The translations under genes were made by a program, and so were the position numbers. Under the pieces are notes generated by a model. That model was not told the DNA's origin. It saw only the letters and a program-made list of their open reading frames with translations, and searched no databases. Shown in pieces: positions 29,787-41,036 of a stretch of 64,000 nt of DNA. The DNA is from Euglena gracilis (lineage: Eukaryota; Euglenida; Euglenophyceae; Euglenales), in assembly GCA_039621445.1 (NCBI GenBank), contig CP154956.1, positions 83,510,474 to 83,574,473 of the forward strand, written 5' to 3'. Positions within the stretch are counted from its first letter, which is position 1. Each line of letters opens with the position of its first letter.

Positions 29787-30469
29787 TCTCTCCCCCAGCA
29801 GTGAGAACACCTTTGATGAACAGCATTTCATCTCATTTCATCTCTTTTTCATCTCATCAGCACTCCCAATGCATGCCCCATTCATCAGTAAATACAGAGC
29901 CTTCATGGATCCAAGGGGGTGCAACCCTCGGAGACGAAAAAAAAAGACCCCAACAGGAACCCAGAACGAAGAGCAAAGGAACATTAAATGGAGGTATCTT
30001 TGCCCCCCCCACAGTCTCCACACACCGGACGACGAACCTTCCATCCGGCGCAAATTGCTGGGAAATGGTGTGAATTCTTCCAAACCCTAACGAACAAGGG
30101 GGGATGATTGAGGAAAGGCTTCTGGCTGGGTGAGACCCCGCCTCCACCAAAAAAAGAATGAAGCCGTCTCTTCTGGTGCATGCGAAGGTTGCAAAATGAG
30201 AACCACAACGGTGAACCACATCCAGAGCTCCCTGCTCCATGGTTCGTTGGGGGAGGGGGAACAAAAACAAACTCGGTCTTCCAGTTTCTCCCCATTTGGT
30301 GCCAGTTTCACCCAATTCCGAAACTTGGGAGGCATTTGGTGCCAGTTTCAGTTTCACCCAATTCAAACTTGGGAGACCACACGGCAGCACCACTCAGGCG
30401 TGAACCTTGTGGCCGGAGGGGGGGGAGCCCCCCACCAAGCAACCATGTGAGGGGGGGGGGGGGCACGAC

Positions 30470-31270
30470 CAGGCATTTGCTTAAGGACCCGGGGGGGGGG
30501 GGGTGCTGGCTAGCCAATCGGCTAGACACTGGAAAAAATGGACTAGCTAGAACCCCCCCTCCCCCCCTGGGGGGGGGGGGTCTGGGGGTCCCCCGGACTG
30601 GAAAAAAAAATTCCCCCAGCGCTGTGCGCCGGAGGAAAAATGAGGGTTTTAATAGGTTTTTGGCTGATTTTGTTCTAAAAATTCCCAAAAATGGCCAAAA
30701 ACGGGCATTTTTGGCCATTTTGGGGCTCCCAAAAAAAATTTCCGGTGCTTTGCACCAGTCACTGGGAAAAAATTTTCCACTAGCTAGCCCTGCTAGCAGA
30801 CCCCCCCCGGGGGGGGGGGGTCTGCTAGAAATCCCACTAGCCAAATTTGGACTAGCTGCAGTCCAGCCCCCCCCCCCTTAGTTGCACTAAGGCTTCTTGT
30901 CTGTTTATGGCCGGCGCTAACTTCGCTTCTGGCCCAGTTTGCTGCGTGGTGAGTGGCCAGGGACCCCTTACACCAGTCCTCTTTTGTTGCTCCCCCTGGC
31001 CGGGTGAGTAACTCTGGTGTAATTCCAGCGCTGTAGGGACATACACTCACCTTGTGTGGTTGGTGTGGTTCCCGTGGGTGGGTCTACACCCTTGCGCCCC
31101 AGTGCTGCTCTTGCCTCCTGCCCTCTTCCCACTTTTCTGTGTGGGGGATGCATGGCGCAGGCACAACGCCATGACTTGAAAAATTCCAATGTGGCCTCAC
31201 GGTCCCGCGGCTTAGGTAAACCCGCCCCCCCGGGGGGGGGGGGTACTGCAATCCCTTAAGCAAATGCCTG
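30470..31270. mobile_element. 801-bp CAGGCATTTGCTTAAGG element, duplication GGCACGAC
   Basis: Ends CAGGCATTTGCTTAAGG / CCTTAAGCAAATGCCTG with GGCACGAC at 30462-30469 and 31271-31278. It shares its first ~400 bp with 17204-17579, then carries an extra segment starting with the 78-nt hairpin repeat. Confidence 0.93.
30877..30953. repeat. 78-nt dispersed repeat with two hairpins, copy 2
   Basis: Differs from 11976-12053 at only two or three positions; here it begins the extra segment inside the 30470-31270 element. Confidence 0.7.
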
Positions 31271-31274
31271 GGCA

Positions 31275-31420
31275 CGACGGTTCAGCTTCGCCAAGGTGTC
31301 GGAGAAGGCCTCATCATCGCCAACTCCGGCAAAAAAGGCGCAATAAGAAGCACCCCCGCGCTCACCAACCACAAACCAGAACAGAACATCTGGAAAAGAA
31401 AGCAGGACCTCACCATCTTC
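31275..31420 (-). CDS. Exon with a globular-domain-like strand/helix pattern
   Basis: PDVLFWFVVGERGGASYCAF then DDEAFSDTLAKLNRR: two hydrophobic strands followed by an amphipathic helix, the end-pattern of PH/PTB-like folds, but too short to assign. Directly abutted by the 30470-31270 element. The GGTGAGGTCCTG upstream is shared with 34460. Confidence 0.5.
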
Positions 31421-31805
31421 TCTTGTGCTTTGCTCTCCCGGTCCCTGCATTTTGGCAGAGATGGTGTGCCACAGCATGGATGGGAGTGTCGGGCGGGGGC
31501 TCTGCGGAGAACGAGGCCTGCGGCGTCCCCAACGTCCATTCACTTTCACCCAAGGGGAAGGAGGGAGGAAACGCAACTCAACAAAAAACACAAATAAACG
31601 CAAAGACACAAATTTTGCACAATCGAATGAAACACACACACACACACACACACAAACACGTGTTTGCCCCCCAGGGGATGGTCCAGGAGTGGGAAAGTGG
31701 TCCACCCGCGCCGAGGGTGCCAAAAGAAAGGATACAACTCAAATCCTGTTTGAAGAAGAGGTGAAATGGTGGATTTTTTGTCATTTTTGGCCCGAGTGAC
31801 CAGAT

Positions 31806-32083
31806 CATACAATTTTTTACCGACCCCCAGGGGGGGGGGTCACTCCACGTTTCGAAAAACCAGTTAGTCACCTTTTTTTCGGGATAACAGTCAGTCACTG
31901 CCCCCAAAAAATTTCGGCAAAAAAAATTCCCCGGAGCCTTCGGTGCTGGGGTCACTGAAGCCACTTTTGCCCCCCCCCCGGGGGGAGGGGGTTTGAGCCC
32001 AAAACCAGTCAGTCACTCTGAAAAAAACCAGTCAGTCACCCCGGGGGGGGGGGGGGGTCGGCCAGTGCTTAAGCAATTGTCTG
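31806..32083. mobile_element. 278-bp CATACAATT-type element
   Basis: CATACAATTTTTTACCGACC ... CTTAAGCAATTGTCTG, rich in CCAGTCAGTCAC repeats. Flanks GACCAGAT and GACCATTG share the first five bases. Confidence 0.7.
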
Positions 32084-32594
32084 GACCATTGACTGCCTCC
32101 CCCCAGTCATAAATGACAGACTGGTTCTTAAGAGTGACTGACTGTTCTTTTCCCTTTTGAGAGTTACCCCCGGGTGGTAAACAATAACAACTCACCCAGG
32201 AAACTGTCAAAAAGATGGTTTAACCTGGCATCCAAAAGTCCTTAATGACACCGTAATTAGTGCCCATATGACCTGGCAGGGGGGAAGGTGAACAAGATGG
32301 TTCTCTGAGGCTTGTCGAAACCTCAGTAAAAAATTCTCAGCTTGGCAAAGCAGCAAATACTCCGCTCCAGAAAACCTGGGTCAGAACGACAGTGGTGGTG
32401 ACCACTTCCCAACGTGAAGGCACAACGATCCCAAAATTAACAACATACACCAAATCAAGTTTTGGCAGTTTCGCAATATTCAAGAAAATCCCCAACAAAA
32501 TCGAACTTTTAGAAATGGGCAACCTTCATTTTTGAACACCTTCTGGGGTGGCAACTTCTCAAGCAGGGAGATACCAGCACCACACACACCCCCA

Positions 32595-32745
32595 GGTGGG
32601 GGCCAAATGAATGGACGGTCACCACCGTCACTACATGCAGGTCGGCCTCCGCCACGGGAGCGGCCACGGTGGGCACAGTGACAGGACCGTGTCCTGCAGG
32701 GACGGGGATGGAGGGCGGTGGGGTGGGGCCGACGGGGCTGCCCAC
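32595..32745 (-). CDS. Probable exon, Pro/Val-rich
   Basis: PAGHGPVTVPTVAAPVAEAD followed by LHVVTVVTVHSF. C/G-ending codons; boundaries approximate. Confidence 0.45.
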
Positions 32746-32852
32746 ATGTCACTGCGCTGAACAGTACAACCATTCACAGGGCGGAGAGGTGTCGCCCCTT
32801 CATTAAGCCCAGTTCGCCAAAAGGATGCACACACACAGACAGGCAGACAACA

Positions 32853-33196
32853 AACATACATACATACATACATACATACATACATACATACATACATACA
32901 TACATACATACATACATACATACATACATACATACATACATACATACATACATACATACATACAGACATACATACATACATACATACATACATACATACA
33001 TACATACATACATACATACATACATACATACATACATACATACATACATACATACATACATACATACATACATACATACATACAAACATACATACATACA
33101 AACATACATACATACATGCATGCATGCATGCATGCATGCATGCATACATACATACATACATACATACATACATACATACATACATACATACATACA

Positions 33197-33228
<32 letters not shown>

Positions 33229-33672
33229 CAAACATACATACATACATACATACATACATACATACATACATACATACATACATACATACATACATACATA
33301 CATACATACATACATACATACATACATACATACATACATACATACATACATACATACATACATGCATGCATGCATGCATACATACAAACATACATACATA
33401 CATACATACATACATACATACATACATACATACATACATACATACATACATACATACAGACATACATACATACATACATACATACATACATACATACATA
33501 CATACATACATACATGCAAACATACATACATACATACATACATACATACATACATACATACATACATACATACATACATACAAACATACATACATACATA
33601 CATACATACATACATACATACATACATACATACATACATACATACATACATACATACATACATACATACATA
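32853..33672. repeat. CATA microsatellite, about 820 bp
   Basis: About 200 CATA units with sporadic CAGA, CAAA and blocks of CATG. Continues as CATC (33678-33711) and GGCA (33733-33772). The long Thr-Tyr-Ile-His and Met-Tyr-Val-Cys frames across it are artefacts. Confidence 0.98.
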
Positions 33673-33939
33673 CACACATCCATCCATCCATCCATCCATC
33701 CATCCATCCACACATACCTGCATGTATGCATGCAGGCAGGCAGGCAGGCAGGCAGGCAGGCAAGCAGGCAGGCAGACGGACATATGTAATTACACACAAA
33801 CATTACTTTACATACATACATAATACGCTCACATATATTATATATGACGCATCATATGATATTATTAAATGGATAGATATATAGATAAATAGATAGATAT
33901 ACATACGTACATACACACATGCATACATGGGGACGCAGT

Positions 33940-34200
33940 GGCATGGCTGGAGGCTGCAACGCTGTATGCGTCCTTACTCTCTGACTGTGGGGGCAGCGGG
34001 GGCGACAGGGGCTCTGACTGCGGGGGCCGCGGGGGCGACGGGGGCTCTGACTGCGGGGGCCGCGGGGGCGACGGGGGCAGCGAGAGTTGTGGAGCGGGGT
34101 CAGGTGTCAATGGGTCAGGCTGGACAAGGGCCTGGCCAGCAGGCGCAGTGGAGGAATGGGCATTGTCTTGTGGGGGCTGGGGGGCCGGGGTTGGGGCCAT
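33940..34200 (-). CDS. Exon, Ser/Pro repeats
   Basis: SLPPSPPRPPQSEPPSPPRP: three near-identical repeats of PPSPPRPPQSE, a 33-nt minisatellite within coding sequence, then SKDAYSVAASSHATAS. Disordered. Confidence 0.55.
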
Positions 34201-34324
34201 GCAATTGCTGAGCATCACCTGTGCGGGTTGCTGTGTCACCTCTTTCCAAAAATGCGCCATGAACAAAAAACAAACTCATCAGTCTTTTTTCCTTGACTCC
34301 CCTTAGTTTTCCTTGACTCCCCCT

Positions 34325-34500
34325 GGGAGTTGTGGCTCATCGTTGGGAAGGACTTGGGTGACAAGGCCCTGGAAAATATTCTCTGCTTGAGCTTTGGCAC
34401 AAGGCCACAAAGGGCTGGCGCAACCCAAACTGGAAAACAGGACCTCACCATGCTCATGGGCTCGGCAGGCCAGACGGCAATCCGACGCTGTGAAAAACCA
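34325..34500 (-). CDS. Probable exon
   Basis: AHEHGEVLFSSLG then KAQAENIFQGLVTQVLPND. Resembles in pattern the exon at 31275-31420 (GEVL strand followed by helix). Frame supported only by its look. Confidence 0.4.
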
Positions 34501-34539
34501 CAGCAAAGCAATTGTATGGCTGGGGCTGGAGGGGCCAGA

Positions 34540-34935
34540 GTTGGTGTCGGGGCAGGGATTGGGACTGCTGGTGGGGTGTGGGATGGAGCTGGGGCTGGAG
34601 CTGGACTGACGGGCTCCACCGCAAGGGCGGTGGGGGACGGGCGTTCTGGGACAGGAGCTGTGGTCGGGGTGGAGGCTGGCGGTGAGGTGGGTGCTGTGCT
34701 GGCCAGCTGTGTCGGGAGTTCAGCAGGGGGTGGGGGTGGCAGGACAGGGGCCGGAGGAAGGTTGGACGCTGGTGCTGCGGCAGGGGGCGTAGCCACCTGT
34801 GTCGGGAGTTCAGCGGGGGGTGGGGGCGGTGGGACCTGGGTCGGAGTCGGGGTGGAGGCTGTCGCTGCGGTGGGGGCTGTGCTGGCCAGCTGTGCCGGGA
34901 GTTCAGCGGGGGGCAGGGGTGGTGGGGCATGAGCA
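34540..34935 (-). CDS. Exon, long Pro/Ala/Thr-rich segment
   Basis: APAPAPSHTPPAVPIPAPTP and ELPTQLASTAPTSPPASTP. ELPTQLA/PAELPAQLA recurs three times about 80-120 nt apart, so the exon contains a degenerate internal repeat. Disordered region. Confidence 0.55.
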
Positions 34936-35224
34936 GCGCTGCACGGGAAGGCCTAGTAGGGTCGACTCCCACCTGGGGGTGGGGGGTTCGGGTGTCGAGT
35001 AGGAAAAATCTCGATTAAAAAACCGGTGCCGTCAAAGAAAAAAAAAGGGAAGGTTTGGGGGTGGGTGGGGGTTCCAACCCAACCCACCCCCCATGGAATT
35101 CTGTCCCCACCCACCAGGATGGGGGCTAAATTTGACCAACCCCGGGGTGGGACGGTGCCTGGACTTCTTGGACAGGAGTTTCTGGGATTCCCGTTCAGCA
35201 CTGGGCAGGGACAACCAGTTCTGC

Positions 35225-35405
35225 GGGGGACAGGGCCGGCGGTGGCGGGGCCGCAGGCCGGTCTTCGGTGGCGGGGGCGGCGGGCGGGGGGGCCGGGGGG
35301 GCGGCCGCTGGGTGGGGGGGCTCGGCCGGGGCGGCGGGGCGGCCGGCTGGGACACCGGCGGCGGGGGGAACAGCGGCGCAGGACAGCGAAGGAGGCCGCA
35401 GGCTT
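35225..35405 (-). CDS. Exon, Ala/Pro-rich
   Basis: PAEPPHPAAAPPAPPPAAP then LSPAELVVPAQ. Strong C/G third positions. Confidence 0.5.
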
Positions 35406-36214
35406 CTATATAAAGGCGGGGGTGTCTGGACCCCCCTCTGGTCTGGGGGGTGGGGGGGGTGGGGGAACCCATTTTCGGCCCGAGCAGAGTGGGCCGAAAA
35501 TTTTTTGACCCCCAAAACGGCCGAAGCGATGTGTTTTGGGCACTTTTGGCAAAAATTTGTCAAAAATGCCAAAAAAATTCGGTGCAAAGCACCAGAAGGA
35601 AAAAATTGGCGTGAAGCGCCAGAAGGAAAAAAAAAAGACCTTTTGGGTGGTCCCAAGTACCCCCCCCCCCCCGACCCCTGGCAGGGAGGGTCCGGACCTC
35701 CCCCCCTTCCATCCGTACGCCCTCCTTATATCAAACCTTGGGGCAAAGCCCCAGATGCTAAGGGACTGGAAAGGGCAGCCCAAGGGCCCACAGCTGCTCT
35801 GCAAACAAAAGGGTTCAATTAAATTGTTCTGGGGTCTCCCGTTGTCACTGGACACATTGGCCATCACAAGGGTGGGGGGTTATGTCGACCTCATCAGTTC
35901 AATTGAAACCATTGACCCCTGACTTGAGTGAAATACAACCAAACCCCTTAAATGAGTATATAAAATCCATTGGGCATTTTTTTTAAAAAAAGAACAGCCA
36001 AATCTACCAAAAACAAACCCATGTGCCATCTTGCATCACTAAAGAAACATAAGAAAAATCAGAAAAGCCACCCTCTTTGGAGTTTTTTCTGTTTCTTTTT
36101 GGCATTCTTTCTCTTTGTCAAATCACAGACGGGGCGTAACGAAGCGTCATCACAGACACAGACTGAGGGCTTTAGGCTGGAGGAGGAACCAAACTGGCTT
36201 TCGCGCTCTTGAAA

Positions 36215-36475
36215 GATATGAAGTTCGTTGGCCACTGATTCCTGGGACCCCGCGGGTGGATAGCCGGGCGGCACAGCGCCGGGAGGAGTGGCGTATGGGT
36301 AGCCAGGAGGCGGGGGGTATGCGTATGGCGGACCAGCAGGGTGGTAGGGGCCATACTGGCCGGGGGTGGGGTAGTGGGGATGGTGGGCTGCCGCCAGCGC
36401 AGCCGCCAAGTAGGGATCGGTAAAAGGCGGAGGCATCGGGGGGTAGTAGGGGTAGCTGAACGCGTATGGGGATCG
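36215..36475 (-). CDS. Exon, Tyr/Pro-rich (PGYPP-type)
   Basis: PYAFSYPYYPPMPPPFTDPY, then YPPPPGYPYATPPGAVPPGY. Low-complexity Tyr-Pro-Gly segment like those of RNA-binding or membrane-trafficking proteins that phase-separate (inference). An Ala-rich helix DPYLAAALAAAHH lies between. Confidence 0.6.
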
Positions 36476-37551
36476 GGGGGCAACTCAGTCCTGTTGGGTA
36501 CCTGTCACAAATGAAGCAATGCAACCTCCTGTGAACCCCCCTCCCCTCAGAGACCACGGAACGGTGGGCCAACAAAAGCAGACCATGATGTGGCACGCAG
36601 TAGGCATGAGCTGCGTCGTCCCCACGCCTCTGGATGTGGGTTGTTGCTGCTGCTGCTGTTCTGGTTACCGGGCCCAAGCACCTGTTGTCAAATTCTTCAC
36701 GATGTTGGAAAAACTGAACTTAATGAGTCACCATTTGAGGTACATTACCTCCCTCCTCCGTTGTTCAACTACCACGCCTCCAACCAGGGGGGTGGCACTA
36801 GGCAGACTGGATAGACTAGTTGGCTGAAATGCCAAAAACGGCCAAAAAGTGGTCCAAAATGGCCGACAAAATGGCCAAACCTGGCCGAAAATGGCCAAAA
36901 GTGGCCAAAGTGATGAAATTAGTCAAAAAGAGTCAATATGGCCACATAGCCCAACCTGTGCCAATTGCTGCTATGCCGATCTGAGGTGCCTAGACAGCGT
37001 TTGCAGTTTGTCACCGGAATGTGTAATCCATTTAACAAAATTCAGGCAATTTAGATCAATTTTAGCAATTTCGGACACCACAGATCATTCAGTGACCCCC
37101 CAGCAGGGCTGTACAGGGGTCCCACCCACCAGCCGGGAGGTGGGGGGTCCCCCCACCCACCATGGCACCACTCAAAGAAATTTCCTTCGGCACCCAAGGA
37201 AAAATTTGACCTAAAAATAGGCACCTCCGGAAACACAGGAAGGCCTGGTGGGGGGGTCGGACCAGGTTTTGAATAGTGCTGAGCTCTTAATAAGTGCGCA
37301 CCTACCCCTTCATTGGCCCCCCCCATATAAACCGGCCCACTCCATGGAGCTCTTTTGACTGCAATGCAAGGGTTTTGTGCCCGAAACGGGGCGCCGGGGG
37401 GTGGAAAAACGCTCATTTTTGACTCAAAAAAACACACTTTTCCGGGTCCGGGAGGGAAAAAAACATCGTTTCGGGCAGAAAAAAATTTCGATTTTTTTGA
37501 CTTTTTTGACCCGTTTTTGACCCAAAGTCCAAAACGCAGCCCAAAACGGGG

Positions 37552-37877
37552 CTTAGCAGGAAGTTGCGGGGAAATCAAAATACCGGTAGATGGGGCATTC
37601 CAAGGGCTTTTAATAGGGTCTCCGGACATTTCCTTTGATTTTGCATCATTTTCGAGAAATTTTGAAAACACTCCCCCCCCCCCGAAAACGGTTAAGTCGG
37701 ACAGTGGGAAAAGTGTACAAAACGGCCATCTGGGCCGAAAAACGGTCGTATCTCAGGCTAGGCGGGGAGTTTTGGGGAAATCAAAATACCGGTAGATGGG
37801 GCGTTCCAAGGGCTTCAATTTAGGTCTCCGGACATTTCCTTTGATTTGGCTTCATTTTGGAGATATTTTGAAAACAT
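37552..37877. repeat. About 205-bp tandem duplication
   Basis: GGGGAAATCAAAATACCGGT ... TCCGGACATTTCCTTTGATT ... TTTTGAAAACA occurs at 37570-37670 and again at 37775-37877, with CAAAACGGCCATCTGGGCCG between. A distant relative may lie at 59480-59660. Confidence 0.75.
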
Positions 37878-38456
37878 TTTTGGCCCAAATGGCAGAGTCC
37901 AAAGGGGGGGGGGCTTAAAAAGGGGGCGGGCCGATCCTACCCAGTTTGGACCCCTTCGCAGCGGGGAATTGGGGGTCAAACCCAGGTGATTCGGAAACTA
38001 GAAATCCAGTCGCTCGCAACTGGAAAAAAAAATTCCGGGAACCGGGCCGGGATCATGGTGATAATCCGTCGGTTCTCCAGGTGGCCCCAACCCGGGGGGG
38101 GGGGGGCAGGGGGGCAGGTCGAGGGGGGGTTTTCGCCAGGGGTAAGCTTCGCTCTTACCCATAAAGGGATAAGAGCTCAGCGACCCCCCCCATACCACCA
38201 GGATGGGGGTGGGGGGCACCCACCACCCATAGGGTTGCGGGGATTCCCTAGCAGCCCTGCCCCCCCCCCCACTGCACTTCTTCTCATCCCACAGACTTTT
38301 TTTGAAACCCCACCCACGCACAACCCCCTTGGGGGGGAGTCAAACAAACACATCCACCCACCCACCCACCCACCCAAAGCTCACTCAAAGTTAGCCAATA
38401 ACCCAGAAAAAATTTTCTGGCCTAGCCTTTGCTTTAGAGGAGCCAACTGCCCCAAC

Positions 38457-38827
38457 CATACAATTCTTTACCGACCCCCCGGGGGGGGGGGGGGGGGGGG
38501 GGGGCACTCCACTTTTTTAAAAACCAGTCAGTCACCCATTTTCAAAAAACCACCCAGTCACTACCCCCCCCCCGGCGGGGGGGGGGGGGGTCGGCCACTC
38601 AGAAAAACGGCCACTTTCCAGTCACTTTAGGCCATTTTAGGCAAAAAAAAAAATTTCCGGCGCCTTCGGCGACGGGGTCACTCAAGCCACTTTTGCCCAC
38701 TCCTGGCCGACCCCCCCCGGGGGGGGGGGGGAGGGGGGCCGGGCCAAAAAACCAGTCAGTCAGTTTGAAAAAACCAGTCACCCCCGGGGGGGGGGGGGGT
38801 GTCGGCCAATGCTTAAGCAACTGCCTG
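38457..38827. mobile_element. 371-bp CATACAATT-type element, duplication GCCCCAAC
   Basis: CATACAATTCTTTACCGACC ... CTTAAGCAACTGCCTG with GCCCCAAC at 38449-38456 and 38828-38835. CCAGTCAGTCAC words and a GGCGCCTTCGGCG hairpin inside. Confidence 0.92.
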
Positions 38828-38995
38828 GCCCCAACCAACCCACCATAATTTTCAAAAACCCACCCAACTCCCGGGGGGTGGGGTCACAGGTATTAAGAAT
38901 CTATGCGATGAGCCACGCCCAGGCGCTGGAAAAAGTGGGGGGAGGGAATCCTCACAGGGTTGCCATTCTCAAAACCGATGCCTGGCTGGGGCCTC

Positions 38996-39180
38996 CCCGT
39001 AGCACATCCACAAACTCCACCAGCATCTTGAGGTCCGGCAGCGCCTCGCGCAGGAACCGGGGGACGCCGCTGGCGGGGGCGTCGGGGGGCGTGGCCTTCT
39101 GGCCGTCGACGTGTGGCGACGCAGCCGGCTGCCGCCAGGCGTGCGGCAGTCGCAGCTCGGGGAACGGGCTCGGGGCCAGG
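38996..39180 (-). CDS. Exon, unrecognised globular segment
   Basis: ELRLPHAWRQPAASPHVDGQ then RFLREALPDLKMLVEFVDVL. The second half is a convincing amphipathic helix. C/G-ending codons throughout; no family recognised. Confidence 0.55.
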
Positions 39181-39439
39181 GTTGTCCCTGGGCGAATGAA
39201 AAAATCTTGGCGATTCTGAACATATAATGTTTCATCACCCGAAACTGAAGTAAACCAAAATAGAGCAAAAAATAATAATAATAAATAATAGTAAATAATA
39301 AATAATACCCAAAAATAAATAACAACTAAATAAATGACTAGACCAAAGCATGGATCAACTAAATTCAAATCAAATCAACCATTACACAAGTTACCGAAAT
39401 CAACCAATTTCAACTGAATTAAATCAAAACGACACTGCG

Positions 39440-39610
39440 CACGAGGTTCTGGGGCTTGCCGGCTGCGGGCGGGCTGCTGGTGGAGGTGATGGAGGCAGGG
39501 TCGCTGTGCGGCGTGATGGGGGAGCATCCCGCTGGCCCCAGCGGCGTGGCCTCGGGGCGCAGGGGGCTCACGGGGGGCTGCCCGGCAGCGCACCGGGCCC
39601 CCGGGCCACC
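39440..39610 (-). CDS. Exon, Ser/Thr/Pro-rich
   Basis: SPLRPEATPLGPAGCSPITP then HSDPASITSTSSPPAAGK: disordered, phosphorylation-prone composition. Confidence 0.5.
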
Positions 39611-39879
39611 GGGCCACAGATGCACTTATTGTTGGCCTGATGAACGGCTCCTAAAAATTTTGATTTTTTCAAAATTATCAATTTTTTCAAATTTTTCATT
39701 TTTTCCATTTTTTAAAAATTTTATTTTTTAAAAAATTTGAATTTTTTCAAAACTTTGAATTTCCGCTGCGGTTGATGAGAACCAAAGACACCAGTTGGGA
39801 GCAGCTGCGGGTCCATAACTTTTCGGGAGGCGGCCGTCGGCCAAAACAACGTTGCTGCAATTGCATCCAATGGCGTTCG

Positions 39880-39997
39880 TCATGGAGGGGGATGGGTGCG
39901 GGCGGTGAGAGGGGAAGAGCCAGTGGGGGTCAGCGAGGGACTGATGGCGAGGGAAATCTCTTGCTTCAGGCGGTCGCCGGCAGGCCCGGGCCGGAGG
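39880..39997 (-). CDS. Exon abutting an 8-bp-duplication element
   Basis: PGPAGDRLKQEISLAISPSL. The exon's upstream side is the duplicated CTGGGGAC of the element at 40006-40310. Cutting that element by the nonconventional rule rejoins ...CTTAGTCCC with CAGCCTCCGG. Confidence 0.5.
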
Positions 39998-40005
39998 CTG
40001 GGGAC

Positions 40006-40310
40006 CATGCTTGTGCTTACCAACCGGGGGGGGGGGGAGGGGGGGGCTATAGGGTGCCTGCCCCTAGCAGGCACACCCCCCCCGGGGGGGATAGGGGTCC
40101 GGGCCGGACCCAGAAAATTTTCATTGAAAATGGCCTTTTCCGGGCCCCCGGCGCCTTCGGCGCCGGGGTCGGAGGGGGGTGCCTGCTAGGGGCAGGCACC
40201 CCCCGAAACCCTACCCCCCCCCGGGGGGGGGGGCGGATCGGGTGCTATGGGGTGCCTGCCCCTAGCACCCCCCCCCCCGTGGGGTAGGCACCCGACTAAG
40301 CGCAGGCCTG
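40006..40310. mobile_element. 305-bp element, duplication CTGGGGAC
   Basis: CATGCTTGTGCTTACC ... GACTAAGCGCAGGCCTG with CTGGGGAC at 39998-40005 and 40311-40318. Interior GGTGCCTGCCCCTAGCAGGC hairpins in both orientations. Confidence 0.9.
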
Positions 40311-40439
40311 CTGGGGACTAAGGGTTGTGGTTGGCGGCCGTGGCCTTCACACCATCCCTTCGCCAGTTGGTGGGGGTCCACAAAAAGCCACCCAGGAAAG
40401 ATGGAGAGGACCTTTGCGACGGGGATGTGTACCCCACCT

Positions 40440-40560
40440 TTCTCTCATAACAATGGGGGAGAGACGAGGATTTGGGGCCAAAGCCTGACTGAGCTCCAGA
40501 AGCCGCGATTGCAGCCACTCAGGGCTGGTGGGTTGTAGGTACAGGGGAGGCGGGCAACAC
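40440..40560 (-). CDS. Exon, helical segment
   Basis: SPEWLQSRLLELSQALAPNP preceded by PPPLYLQPT. Amphipathic Leu-rich helix; unrecognised. Confidence 0.5.
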
Positions 40561-41036
40561 AGCCTCTTGTGGTGGCATTGCCGTCGTAGAGCCTCAAAGC
40601 AGCCTTCGGGAGCAAAGCTCCAAAAAAAAAAAAACGACGAGAACTGACGGCTGAGGAAATGAGGGCTGACGCAAGGATGGATATTGATATTGGTTTTTGG
40701 GGTAGTCTCGATAAATTTGGATAGATTGGCACCCCGATGTTGTCGATAAAAGTCGATAAAGCCGATACGATCTTTTTGCGCCTCGATATTCTCATTTTTG
40801 TGATTTGGAGAATTCCAAAATTGCCAAAAAAAACAACAACAAAAAAGTACGTTACCCCCCCAATAAAGCCGATACTTCACGATATTTTTTCGGGACCCGA
40901 TAAACTCAAGATTTTCAATAAACCCGATATGGGCCGATATCCAATATCCATCCTTGGCTGACGGTTGGGTCGGCAGACCACGAGGGGGAACCTGTTTCTG
41001 GGTTTCAAGCAGGCACCTATGGACACTTCCCATTTT

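Noticed and set aside
32631-33884. Open frames of up to 396 codons on both strands
   Set aside because: They are translations of the CATA tetranucleotide array (Thr-Tyr-Ile-His or Met-Tyr-Val-Cys repeats), open in several frames at once; not genes.
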